DNA from: Epiperipatus broadwayi
Lineage: Eukaryota > Onychophora > Udeonychophora > Euonychophora > Peripatidae
Assembly (NCBI GenBank): GCA_028023455.1
Contig: JAQFVV010006629.1
Coordinates: 186,001 to 250,000, forward strand
Direction of reading: 5' to 3'
DNA: 64,000 bases
The position numbers were made by a program, and so were the translations under genes. Shown here piece after piece: positions 23,312-34,659 of this stretch. The first letter of the stretch is position 1. Every line of letters starts with the position of its first letter. The notes below the pieces were generated by a model. The model saw only the letters and a list, made by a program, of their open reading frames with translations. It did not search any database and was not told where the DNA came from.

Positions 23312-25413
23312 TATAACGGTCGGGGAGAGAGTGATCAAAAAGAGTCTTACCGTATTTGCCGCTACAGGGTGCCACCAGGTTATTTCAACCTGGAAAATTT
23401 ATAGAGTAAGCAGATACGCGCTGTTAAGATCCCACTTTATTTTATATTTAAACCGTTAGCCCAAGTGAAGATGCAGAGATAATAATATATAACTTGTTTA
23501 ATTTGTATCTTAAATATAAAAAAATAAAAGCCACTGCCAGTAATTAACACACAAACAACATTTATTTATGCACATATATAATCATTTTAAAATTTGAGGA
23601 ATAACATTTATTATTTTAGATTTTAATATTCTTTTAATTTAAATTATTATTTTAAGATTTTAAATCATACACACAGATGAATTTTATAATTATTTTAAGA
23701 TCGTCGAGTATGAATAGACTATATAGATTTGCATTTGAAAAGAAAATATTCTATCCCTTATTTAACCTTAGGCCAAAAGTTCGCAGTCAAACCAGTGTCA
23801 ATCCATCTGATACATTGATGTATTCAATGTACATGAAAATACGACAGCACAAAATACCATACGGTCAGGAATGTACATCTGAACAGTATGGTTAGAGAAG
23901 ACATGGACTCTCAACCAAACAGGAATGCTACATCTGTCGGCAAGAAGAACAATAAAAAAAAACTCCATAGGAAGGGACTGCGTTTTCCGTCTTACTATTC
24001 CCTTCCATAGGCAAAAAGGGGTGTGCGGCATATAATGGAGATCTTGCTCGTAGCAAGCCTCATACTACATCTACTAATTACACCAATATATCCAATCCAT
24101 TGACCCAGTTTAACTATGAAACAAATAACCTAAGATTATCCTCCCCTAATTAATTAATATAACTTTACAAATCTATATAGCCATTCATGCCCGACTTAAA
24201 TTTAACATTTATATAAGTTCGCATAGATGGATTTATATAAGTTTGTTTTTTAATGTTGAGCATAGATCGACTACATAGATTACACACTCAAAAACATTTT
24301 ATAATAAACATAAATGATCAAAATATAAAGTCATTGATGTAATTGCAGAGGGAATTCACAAGAAACCCAATGGCATTCATCATAAGATGCCGCATTGACA
24401 CCAATAACTAAAAAGACATCCGAATAAATACATTTTAGATATTCAACGTAAGATATCATTATTTACCGAATGTCTATATATTTTAATCAAATATGAAAAC
24501 AAAAACATAATTAAACGTGAACGAATCTATGTAAGCGTCAATACTCAACTTAAATTTAATGCATTTAAATAATTTATACAAATAAATATTAATAGAAATA
24601 AAAAAAAAATAAAAATGGAAATGATTTTTTTTTAAACTTAAATGTATAAAATCTAAATATTAATTATCAATTTGAAATTTGAAAGTCAGATAAGAGTTCA
24701 TTTTAAAATTTAGGTTCTGAATATTAAAATTGTGAACGAAAGTTCTTAATTACTTTTAAATTTTATAGTTCATGTGTCTTACAGAAGGAGAATCATGGTT
24801 CCTGGTGCCAATTCTCATGACGTCTCTATTTGAAGTCCAATCTGTTCTGGAGGAGGCCTAAGCTGGTTCAATCCTGGTATTACAGTCATTTTATTTGAAA
24901 TAAATGAGAGAGAGCGACAAGAGCATCTTATCGCTCTTCTCACAAAAATCAAGTTGGAACTCCACTTAATTTCAATATTTTTCCTTTTATAATACTCCTC
25001 CAGATTCATTTAACATCGTTTCCTGTTGCAATAATTTCCATTATGGTCCAGGCCTTCATTGCTGCTTCTATATTGGACATCTAATTTATTTTTTATTCTC
25101 TTATCTATATCTTTCAACTGACCTTTTTTTCTATAACAGCCCCAAGGGCTAGTTTGCTTTTCAATTAATTTATAAAACAATCATTTCCATTTACAAAAAT
25201 ATTTTATCTTTAGATCTTGTACTTTTTTCTAAAAAAGTACGTTCAAATATATATATATTTTTAAAAAGAAAATAATTTTTAAAGTTTTGCATCTGTGCGA
25301 ATATATATACGTATACACGTTTAACAACTCTTTAATTTTTTTAGCTTTTATTTACAAACTTAAGAAAAAATTTATTTAAATTTTAAATTAATGTAACGGC
25401 ATATACCGTTACA
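23312..25413. mobile_element. LTR-like element with 4-bp target duplication (possible solo LTR or small retroelement)
   Basis: Starts TATAACGG (23312) and ends CCGTTACA (25406-25413), near-complementary termini consistent with a TG...CA LTR whose second base mutated. Both sides are flanked by ATAG (23308-23311 and 25414-25417), a plausible 4-bp target duplication. The last 22 bases, starting TGTAACGG, form a short palindrome. The first ~1.2 kb is visibly less AT-rich than its surroundings. A TGGTGCC stretch near 24804 could be a primer-binding site, but no second LTR, gag or pol is recognised. The 64-codon minus frame at 24815-25009 has no known domain. Confidence 0.45.
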
Positions 25414-25417
25414 ATAG

Positions 25418-27530
25418 GAACTTTTTTTTTTAAAATGAGGACTCTAAACAAACTTAAGATTTATTTTATCTAAGTAGCAAATACACAGCCATCTCACCTA
25501 ATCACTCAATCTTGGATTAGTGAATTGAATGCCAACCTGTTCTTGATTAGAGGATAAAATAAGAAAGGAAAAATATTAAAAAAATACAACTAGTGATTAA
25601 GGGTAAAATAAAAACCCATCTAGCTCTGTTACACATTTTTCATTTAAAAATAAATGATCTGATTTATCAAGAAAGTATAATATGTTTTAGAGTAGTTTTC
25701 TTTTATTTTCAGATTTTTAAAATGCAATTTTGTAAAATAAAATTGCATTTATATATTTTTTTAAAAGAGGACAGGGTGGGGGAGAAATCTGAAATAGAAT
25801 TAGAAAATATTTAAAACATGTTTTTCTCTGTTTTTTTAAAGAATAAAGAAGCAAATATAGAAAGTTAAAATGAAATTTTGTTTGTAAACGAAAACTTTCA
25901 CAAATGTAATTACTTTAAAAGATTTCTAGCTGATAATAAAGTTGAAATCAATAATTGTAATAACTACAAACTGTAAACTAATAACATGGAATGTAAAAAT
26001 CAATTAGATTAATAAAAAGTAAAAATGAATTAAGAAGAAAACATTTAAGTTACAATCAAAATTGAAAGTACTGATAAGAAATTAAAACAATGAGAGAGAA
26101 GGATATATAAAGTCATCACCATCTATTGTCTTTTATTCCAGCCTTCATTTTGTAATTGGATTCAGTCCAGTCTTCATTTTGTGTTATATTATTTTTTGCT
26201 CAAGAGATCCAGAAATCCAAGGACAGATATAACCATTCAATACTGCTGCAGAGAATATTGCAGAAGTCGCAGATCTAGAAAAAATGCATTGCTAGATCAT
26301 CTTTAGAAGTGTTTGGGTCCCTGCCTGAACCCTCGCTAGAAACTAATGCCAAAAAGGTGAAGTAGACACTGCTGCAAACTCTATATCTCTCATAAGTCAT
26401 GACAAAGAATAGAAAACAAGCCCTGATGGAGGCCAAGAAGCCAACTGGTTGGAAAATAAAACAAATGAAAACCTAGATAAAGATACTTTTAAATATATTC
26501 TGATCACAGTCTAGACTCCTTTATTTTAAATGAAATGAACTTTAATTAAGACTATTATAACTATAGTCTAAAGTAAGGCATTTAAAATTTTATGTAAAAT
26601 TTATTGTTATTTTATATTATATTAAATATATGTGTGTGTAAATAAATATTAATGTTTGCTTAAATATTATTTAGTCTATTTTCTCTCTTTCTGTCTTGTC
26701 GCTGCATCACCAGTAAATTAGCATTGGATTATTTTTTTACATGTTAAATAAATGTGCTGGATCCTGAGATAGTATGACCTAGTCAGGGATATTTTAAGCA
26801 CTGGATTGTGTGCATGTCTTCCAAAGCATGCTGACTATATAACCTATGTTTAGCTGGCACCTGAGGTTGATCCTCAAAACAAATGATACTAGGGGTATGA
26901 ATACAGCAGTTGAAGTGGGCCACGGTCTGGAAATGTGATTGTGTTATGCTTTGCAAAGCTCGATTTGATCACGAGTGTTATCAGTGGTATTCTCTTCTCT
27001 GCTTGAAGGGCCAGTTCTTTCCTGTAATATTAAAAAGGTTATATTATAAAAGGTGTTTAAACCCATTTAAACCTAACAAGAAAACTTTTTCAGCACATCC
27101 ATTTAAATATATATATTGAAAAACTTATGCTAGTTTAAATATTAAAAGATTCATATAATTACCATATAGTCATTGGATGGCTAGTTTTGGAAGTCTCAGC
27201 ATAATAGTTCTGTTAGGTGATTACATTGGGATTTTTTTAAAATTTATTTTTCTTATAAAAGTTTTCTGGAATTTCATGGGTTGATCATTCCTATCATTGA
27301 GACGGATCATTTTTAAAAATTAAATTGAATCCATAGGATTATTTGCTTTGTTTTGAAGAGATTTTCTATCATTGTTTTGTGCATGTAATATTCTTTTTTT
27401 TGTTTCTTGCAGTTTAGTAATAGCAGTTTATAATAATCCATAAAATTTTTTTTGAGACTTTGTTTTAGGAAGAAATATATACTAAAACGAAAACTTTTTC
27501 TACACAGTAGTACATTTGTGCACCATAATT
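25418..27530. other. Unassigned sequence with two less AT-rich patches
   Basis: Mostly AT-rich. The stretches at 26135-26470 and 26720-27010 are noticeably richer in G and C ('cctgcctgaaccctcgctag', 'gggccacggtctggaaat'), which suggests old mobile elements or conserved sequence. I find no domain, inverted termini or open frame that identifies them. Confidence 0.4.
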
Positions 27531-27534
27531 TCTA

Positions 27535-28078
27535 TCTACTGACTTCCAATCCAATATCCCCAGGCTACTTTCTAGTGTATGGTTTCATCGACATGGAGTG
27601 TTGGATCTGGGAACAGTGCACCTGGATTTTTGGATCTAATTCATTGTTTCAATACCCACTTTTGGATGTTTTGGTTAACCATAAAGCTATCAGCCCAAAC
27701 TGAAAACAAATCCAAGCTAATTTGCCTGTAAAACTATACAGATCTGAATTCAGTTTAGTATCTACATATCTGGGTTTTAATAACCACAGTCACCATTATC
27801 ATTTGCTAAGATTGATATTAGACCACTAAAACATCATATGATCATCATTTCTTTATGTTTATACAAACTATTAAGATAGTAATTTATTTTTTTCCACACA
27901 ATAGTTCCATTCAATGTAAAATATAATATTTAATAGATGCTGGAAGGTTGTGTATTATAATCCCTATCCAGTCCCTTCCAGTCCAAAATCTCCAGACTAC
28001 TTTCTAGCTTATAGGTTTCATTAGTGAGGAGCCTTGGATTTGGTATCAGTGCTCTTGGATCTTTGAATCTAATGCAGA
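27535..28078 (-). repeat. HHR repeat family, two minus-oriented tandem copies
   Basis: On the plus strand each copy shows the reversed unit: 'ccaatatccccaggctac' (about 27550) and 'tccaaaatctccagactac' (about 27988), then a 'tttcatcgac' or 'tttcattagtgagg' core relic, a 'ttggatct' block and 'gatctaat'. The first continues to the head 'aacatcatatgatcatcat' (about 27829). The period is about 430 bases. The second copy's motif keeps TCCTCA and TGGAGA with one mispair, but its core is CTAATGA. Confidence 0.65.
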
Positions 28079-28079
28079 C

Positions 28080-28450
28080 TTCAAAATACCAAAAAATCCA
28101 AGATATTAAAATATATAAATGCCGAACTGAATTAGCTTGGATTGAAAACATTACGTTTTAAGTTTGAGCTGATAGCTTTGCACAATCAAAAAGTAAAAAA
28201 TAAGTGTTGAATGAGTGCATTAGATCCAAAGATCAGAGTGCACTGCTTCCAGATCCCAGGATCATCACTAATGAAACACCTAAACTAGAAATAATCTCGT
28301 GATATTGGAGTGGAAAGTACAGGATAGAGATTATGATACACAATTTTCTATCATCAATTGATTATTTGAGCTTACACTGGGTGATATTATTCTGTGAAAA
28401 ATATTTTTTGCTACTGTTTTAACAGCTTGGATAAGTATAAAGAAACTGGA
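28080..28450 (+). repeat. HHR repeat family, plus-oriented copy, head-to-head with the preceding copies
   Basis: Contains 'gccgaactgaattagcttgg', 'gtgcattagatccaaagatc' and a hammerhead relic at 28262-28310: ATCATCA, CTAATGA (core G5 changed to A), GAAA, TAATC, TCGTGAT, ATTGG. Stem I keeps 6 of 7 pairs although several bases differ from the 4-kb copies. The switch from minus to plus orientation falls near 28078. Confidence 0.6.
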
Positions 28451-28482
28451 TATGAAGAAACATATACATGTATACATATTAT

Positions 28483-29100
28483 TGTGGTACAAGTCCACAT
28501 GTACGAAAGCAATATGACTTTTACAGGAGCCACCAGGTCGTAACCTGGAACCAGACAAGAAAGATTTATTTTAAATTATTTCCGGTAAACTGGTCTAAAT
28601 TTATTTATTTAACGGTGGTATTCACAACAATAAAATAGGTGTTGTGATACATGAATACCCACACAAATAAAAAATACTTTATTATTACCTTTAAATGGAT
28701 TAAACACTAATGATAGCAAGGTAGCGAAACTTCTTATATCGTCTCAAAGTTGAACTGTAAATGTACGAATTAAAGTACAATACTCTTTTATTAATTCTCT
28801 TATAGCACGATCTAATGAATCTGTTTGATTAGTATTTAAATCTCTATTATATTGCTCACTAATCTTTACTCCAAAATCCTTTCCAATCAATATTTTGACT
28901 AACTAAATCTTACTCCAAATAACAAGGCAACTATTTATATGAGAGTGATGCGCGAAAATGCCTTATTACAAATGAGACTATGATTACAAAGGGACCTCCT
29001 GAACTATCATTTGATTAAAGGACATCAGGACTCAAGCCAGTGTGCAATATATAATTGGGGGTCCACTCACCGAAACAATTATTTCAGGCTTAGTTCAAAT
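28483..29100. other. Unclassified, less AT-rich segment (possible LTR)
   Basis: Begins near TGTGGTACAAGTCC at the end of the preceding repeat copy and has more CpG and GC than its surroundings. A CCAGGT-CGTA-ACCTGG hairpin at about 28534 is preceded by GCCA, as is a similar CCAGGTT/AACCTGG hairpin at 23374 in the LTR-like element. TGGGGGTCCACTCACCG near 29055 could be a primer-binding site. I see no coding frame and no second terminal copy, so the LTR reading is weak. Confidence 0.25.
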
Positions 29101-29689
29101 TAATCATAAATTATTGGATAATAAGCTATAATAGCGTGTATGTGCGTGTATTTATATGTTACGCGCATTAGCTAATAATATCTGTATGCATATAATTGTA
29201 AACATATATGCAGTTGTAATTTTAAAATAATAATTTAAGTAGGTTGTGTAAACATTGTTATATATGTAGAAGCGCACCTACATATATATGCGAAGGAATG
29301 TAATTTGATCGATTTTATAAACGTTATAACTCTTCGAAATTATTTCATTTCTAAGATATTTGAAATTTAGTGTATAAAGTTGCTTGTATTTGCATATAAA
29401 ATCTCAATTCCAGAGGTGTCTGTATTATACATGTAGAAGAATGTTTACAAAACTTAAAACTCTTTTAAAACAAAGATTTGTTTCTTGGAAATCATTCTAA
29501 TTTGCACCTGGCAACCAAGATTAGAAACTTTAAAAATAAATTTAAAAACAAGTTTAAGACAAAATCATTGGACCAGCACTATTTATCAATTACTCAGCTG
29601 GAGCTTTTGTCTTTGCTAAAATTTAATAAAGCAATGTAAAAAATTAAGATTTAAAACTGTAAACAAGTTCATGGCTTGTATGGAATGGG

Positions 29690-29832
29690 GGGTGGGGTCA
29701 AAGTGTTTATATAAAAAAACCCATTTTTTTTTACTAAAAAGGGGTCCATGGGACAAAAAAAGGGGATCTACAGACAAAAAAAATATTTGGAAAGGGGTCC
29801 ACAGGACAAAAAAGTTTGGGGACCTCTGGTTT
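29690..29832. mobile_element. hAT-like terminal fragment with short internal repeats
   Basis: The right end reads 'gtttggggacctctgg', the reverse complement of a CCAGAGGTCCCCAAAC terminus typical of hAT elements. Just inside it, an imperfect unit of the form ggggtccayrggacaaaaaa occurs three times (about 29741, 29764 and 29797). The opposite terminus is not found. No coding content; the 67-codon frame at 29671-29874 is incidental. Confidence 0.45.
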
Positions 29833-30143
29833 AAACTCTCTTATCAGTTTAGCCATCTCATTGCTTTATTTTAATTGGGAAAAGGGGGTGAAGGGTTTAA
29901 TTTTAATAATTTTCTTAGTAATGTCATTTGCATTTGATTAGAGAATGTTATTTTTTTAGTCAAAGTACATTATTAATACCACTTTTGATATATATTGATT
30001 TATGTATAAATTTGAAATTCATTAAATAAAAAAGTTTAGCTCTTTTAAATAGTAAATAGTTATGTATATATTTATAATGTTTCTTATTGAAAATAGGATT
30101 AAACTATAACCATTTTATTTTGTGGAAATTCAAGTTCTAACTT

Positions 30144-30255
30144 TTTTTTTTTTTAAAGTGCCATAGCATCAGCCGGGACGCGAACCCGCAACCCGGGCAA
30201 CTGCCTGCAAGTGCAAGGCAGTCACGCTGACCTCTCGACCACCAATGCAAGACTA
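30144..30255 (-). repeat. Very short tRNA-derived SINE, copy 1
   Basis: The minus strand reads TAGTCTTGCATTGG, then an A-box TGGTCGAGAGG, an anticodon-arm-like CTGCC...GGCAG, a long variable-arm-like segment, and a B-box GGTTCGCGTCC. The sequence ends CTGATGCTATGGCAC plus A-rich tail. GCATTGG pairs with CTGATGC as a 7-bp acceptor stem. The whole unit is about 100 bases: a tRNA-like head and a short tail only, with no unrelated body. Nearly the same leader and tail occur at 49946-50047. A possible short duplication, (c/t)taactt, flanks it. Not a functional tRNA: leader, tail and anticodon loop are abnormal. Confidence 0.65.
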
Positions 30256-30259
30256 TATT

Positions 30260-31740
30260 TTAACTTATTTAATTTCTTATTTCCCATATTTTTCTAGATT
30301 AAAATGATCATAAGATAAATGTTAATTTTTTTTAAAGCTATTTCTTAAGCTGTTTCTGTTGTTTTTACTCATTAAAATTTTTACAAAGGCAGTTTTTTCC
30401 ATTTGAAAAAAGCTAGTTAAAAATTTATAATGTATATATTTTACAATATGAAATAATAAAGTTTGTAAACTTATGCTAAAGGATTTTATTTAATAATTAC
30501 CTTTATGCTTTTTAAATTTTTAGTTTAATCTCTTAAAGATTCTTATCTTCAATCTTATTTTATAGTTATAGTGTTAATGACAAACTTGTCAGGTGATCTA
30601 TTTGATCCATAATTAGTTACACAAAATTTTACATATAAAATAATAGAATATGAAAAATACATTACAAACTCTGGTATAGTTTCCTAATAGTAATACATTT
30701 TTGTGTATGAAGTTTATTCAATCCAATAAATCCCATCAATTTTTCTCCATAGAGCAGCAAAGTCTCTTCTTACAGAAAGTAAAATAATTAGACTTAAAAG
30801 TATGACATCTGAGAGAATGTTTCTTTGGTTGTTATTCCATTTGAAAAATAAAAAAAAATTTTTTTAGTATTGGTGATATTTAAAAATGCAAAGATAAATC
30901 ATAGGCTCTTTCTTCGTATCATTACTATATCTCTTTTATCATTAATAAAAACTGCATGTAATATAATAATATTTTGGCTTGACCTATTCAAATTAATTTA
31001 AGTCTTTTGACATCAAATTAAGAATATCCAGAGTCATCACTGATCAATAGTTGAATGGTTGACTTAATCAATTACACGATAATAATTACATGAAAAAGTC
31101 ACTAGATTTGTTAAGAAATTTTTAATTATTTAAATTTTTTTCCCCAGTTCTACATGTATTTGAACCCTAAATAATGGACATTTGTGTGAATCATCATATC
31201 TCAAAGGCCCTTTTTATTTCACTCATTAAGAAATCAAATGTTTATTTCTGAGATTACAATATTTCTTTTATTTTTAGACATTTTCTTTATTTGATATTTT
31301 ATGCTTGAGATTGTATTGGTTATGTTTATCTATGACTATTTATATATAATTTTTTTTTAAAATCATCATTTTCAACAGTTGCAACAATTTACCAACTTCT
31401 CATAATGGTCTCGATAGGATTTCATATGTTGAATTCATTATTTCACACAATGAATTTCATCTGGTTGTATTTTTTCTATATTTATTTATTATCATTATTA
31501 TTGTGTGCATCATCATCTAACTTGCTTTTAGTGATTTAAAAGGTATCATTATTTTATGACAATTTATATTGTATTTCAAATTCTGACATGTTAAATTAAA
31601 TTGTTTAAGGGTAGCTAACAACGACATCCTGCCATAATGTTGATTAAGTGACTTTATTATACTCTATAGCTTTCATTATTAAAAAATTTCTTTGGAAGAG
31701 CACTTAAAATACATACAAACAGAAATTTAATCTTAGCATC
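30260..31740. other. No recognisable feature
   Basis: AT-rich sequence; I find no supported gene, terminus or repeat. Confidence 0.45.
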
Positions 31741-31749
31741 AAAACACCT

Positions 31750-32526
31750 GTATATATGAAGTTGACAATTAATATCGTGAAACCTGCATGGTAGCACTGT
31801 ACAAACAACTCTGCAAGGTTTTATAACTTTGTTGTATCAGTGTCTCACAGCTGTGTTTGTTGATGTGTGGCTCGTTAATTATTATTGTTGTATGTTTGTT
31901 TGCTGTCATGGAAATGTCAGAGTTTGAATTAGAAAACATGAACAAACATTAAATTTCTTGTTAAACTTGGTGAAAATGGAAATGAAATCAGAGACATGTT
32001 AGTCCAAATTTATGGAGATAATGCAGTGAAGACAATGTCAGTGTACAAATGGATTAAATGTTTTTCTGAAGGGAGAGAAAATGTCACTAATGAAGAGAGA
32101 TCAGGGTGGCCAGTAATGAGCAGAACAGATATAAAAATTCATTGAATTGTGCATCAAAATCATTGGCTGACTATAAGAAGCATTACTGGCCAAGTAAACA
32201 TTGAAAAAAAAAGAGAAAACTTTTAGTTGAAAATCTTAATACTAGCACAAATGACACTATTTGTAAAAGAGTTCTGCCCCAATGACTTTTTACCCAAATA
32301 AAGAAAATATTGAAGGGAAGATCTTTTGATGACTAATATATAAGGATATTATAATAATAGTTCTGATGGTTTTCCAGAAAACTAGTTCCAAAATTGCTTT
32401 GAAGGATGGATTAGCACTAGCATCAATGCATAACTTTCCAGGGAATACTTCAAAGGTGATTATAGTGATATATAACACTTTTTCTAGAATGAGTTCACAA
32501 ATTTAATTGTCAAACCTCATATATAC
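31750..32526 (+). mobile_element. Internally deleted mariner-family transposon (GVQW3-like)
   Basis: The termini are inverted copies: left 'gtatatatgaagttgac' and right (reverse-complemented) 'gtatatatgaggtttgac', continuing through 'aattaa.at.tgtgaa'. Inside, from 31915, the plus strand encodes MSEFELENMNK, then after one shift IKFLVKLGENGNEIRDML, YGDNAVKTMSVYKWIKCF and SEGRENVTNEERSGWP, the N-terminal helix-turn-helix region of mariner transposases. After a gap, PNDFF, KILKGRSFDD and FQNCFEGW...REYFKGDY match the C-terminal end. The middle with the catalytic aspartates is missing, leaving 777 bp instead of about 1.3 kb, with several stops. Confidence 0.8.
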
Positions 32527-32529
32527 TAT

Positions 32530-33750
32530 ATCTTTATATTAATTTATAATTAAACTTGTCATAATAAAAAAAAATAATCATGATGTAATGCTAAAAAGAA
32601 ATGCAGAAAATTTACCTAACATTTTTGAATAAATATAGAAAATTATTAAATATATGATGGAAATTAGATAGGAATAATGGTAGCAATGTTATAGTCTCAG
32701 TATATATATATATTAGAGTTGGTAGTAATATTTATTTATGATATTGCTTTAAAAATGAATATAATAAATTGTGTTCTGGGGAAGGGGAGGAGCTTGATTA
32801 ACAATGGCAAACATTCATTAGTAATTCAGTCATACCATCGATTACGACTATTATAACCCAGACTTGTTAGTCAATAGACTTGCTTAAAAAATTATTTTAT
32901 AAAAATAATATTACACTTAACCTAATTTTAATGTCTCCGAAATTTATTAGGAATAATTTTTTAAATTTCTGATGTTGTTTATTTGACACTTTTGCAAAAG
33001 CAAAGTGATCCTTAATCCAAATAAATATTATTATTGTGATTTTTTTTTTTAAATTTTGCAGTTTTTAATACTTTCTAATCCAAAGTAGTTAACTAATTTT
33101 TTGTTTAAATTACAAACCTCTACTTCCTGTTACTTTAATTGCAATAATTATGAGCTTATTATATCTAAATTTATATCTGACAGTCTGGAAAAAAGAAAAT
33201 GACATTTTATTTTATAACTATAAATTTTATATGATCTTTTTGAAAAAGTTTACAGTCTGTATATTAAAAAATTATTATTATCAGTCTTTAATTTTGATCA
33301 AATGATATCATTTGATCAGTAGTTATAATACTTAGTCTTCACTTTGCTTCCTTAACACAATTTGAATAGTATCTCAATAGAAATATACTATACAAAATAA
33401 TGGGCTCAATTAAAAAAGGCAAATGCCTCTCCATCACCTCTCTACTGTTGAGGAACAGTGAAGAAAATAAATTTCTCAGCAGACTAGTCATCTGTCAGTT
33501 AGTGGGTTTCCTTCCTACTTTTACTCTTTGCTGCTTGAAAAAAGTTCCAAGCTTGGAATATTTGCAACACCTGGAACTGGAAAAAAAAAAGTGCTTTCGG
33601 GATTTGAATGACAAATCATTGTTTAAAAAAATATAACATAGATTAGTAAATCATGAAGTGTTGATTCTTTATATCACTTTCTAGTTATAAATGTTTTTTT
33701 TCTAATTTTTATTCAAGTTTATCTAATGATAGCAGTAGCAAATTCTCCAT
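32530..33750. other. No recognisable feature
   Basis: AT-rich sequence. A 78-codon plus frame at 33400-33636 has no recognisable domain and no supporting structure. Confidence 0.45.
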
Positions 33751-33754
33751 ACAG

Positions 33755-34365
33755 TAGTGCCTCTAGGTACAGTGTTCTCAGATCCAAAACTCTTCACTGG
33801 TGAAATAGAAACCAATCTGGGGATATTGAATGAGTAAGCCCTAGATAGAGATTTTATGCAGAAACATTCTGGCATCCATTGATTAATATGGTTTGCACTG
33901 AATGGTATTACTTTATGGAAAGTTTGGTACTGCTATAAGCAAATAGAAGACATGATGTTTTTTTGGTTTGATACCAATCCTGCCTAAGGAATGAGTTCAG
34001 ATCTGTATGGCTATATAAGCAGATTAACTTGAATTGAAAATATTGTTTTTATTAGGACTCATTGCTTTATAGTTAACTAAATGTAAAAGGTGGCTGCTAG
34101 AGCGTTGCATTAGATCATAAAATGTAGATGCAGTGCTCTAAGATTCAAGGCTTTTCACTGATGAAATTCACAAGTCAGAAACTAGTCTGGAGATATTGGT
34201 TAAGCACTAGATATGGATTTTATGCAAAAAATTTCTGGCTTCTATTGATTATTATGGCTTGCACTGAAGTGTACTGCTATATGAAGAGTTTGCTACTGTT
34301 ACAAACAGTTTGTTTAAGCATAGGAAATAATGGTCATGTGATGTTTTGTTGGTTTATTTAATCAT
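33755..34365 (+). repeat. HHR repeat family, two plus-oriented tandem copies
   Basis: Two direct copies with equivalent cleavage positions at about 33817 and 34187, a period of about 370 bases. Both have 'tctggrgatattg', 'gattttatgca', 'ttctggc', 'attgatta' and 'ggtttgcactga' or 'ggcttgcactga'. The second continues to the head 'tggtcatgtgatg' (34331). Between them lie 'accaatcctgcctaa' and 'aaggtggctgctag', also present at 4 kb. The first copy has lost about 10 bases of stem II. Confidence 0.75.
34143..34201 (+). ncRNA. Type I hammerhead-ribozyme-like motif with intact core
   Basis: In order: ATTCAA, GGC, TTTTCA (34152-34157), CTGATGA (34158-34164, canonical), AATTCACAAGTCA, GAAA (34178-34181), ACTAGT (34181-34186), C (34187), TGGAGA (34188-34193), TA, TTGG. 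TTTTCA pairs fully with TGGAGA, as TCCTCA does with TGGGGA at 4777-4818. The fourth stem I pair is C-G there and T-A here, a compensatory change. The weakness is stem II, where I see no good pairing in this copy. Confidence 0.55.
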
Positions 34366-34659
34366 ATCATTCAAAACTGAACTAACATGTTTGTCACTGA
34401 GTTTATAATTAATATAGCTTTAATTTTTTTACAGTATGAAACTAGTAGATTTAACCAATAATAAAATCAATATTTCATCTTTTGCACTTAATGAAATTAA
34501 GTTATTATAAGTTTTATTCTTTAAGCACCGATGATAAAAAGCCATTACTTTTTTTAAAAAACACCAAAAGGTAAATATAACATTTTATTGTGAATTTTTG
34601 AAATTTTTTCACATTATATGAGAATACTATTTAAAAAAGAAAAAGGTTTACTAAAACAA

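Noticed and set aside
30144-30255. Functional tRNA gene
   Set aside because: A and B boxes are present but the anticodon loop is abnormal, and a leader, an A tail and a second similar copy with target duplications show it is a SINE.
32290-32478. 62-codon minus-strand frame
   Set aside because: Antisense to the mariner C-terminal remnant.
33400-33636. 78-codon plus frame considered as a small gene
   Set aside because: No domain, no splice or promoter context, and no repeat in other copies to support it.
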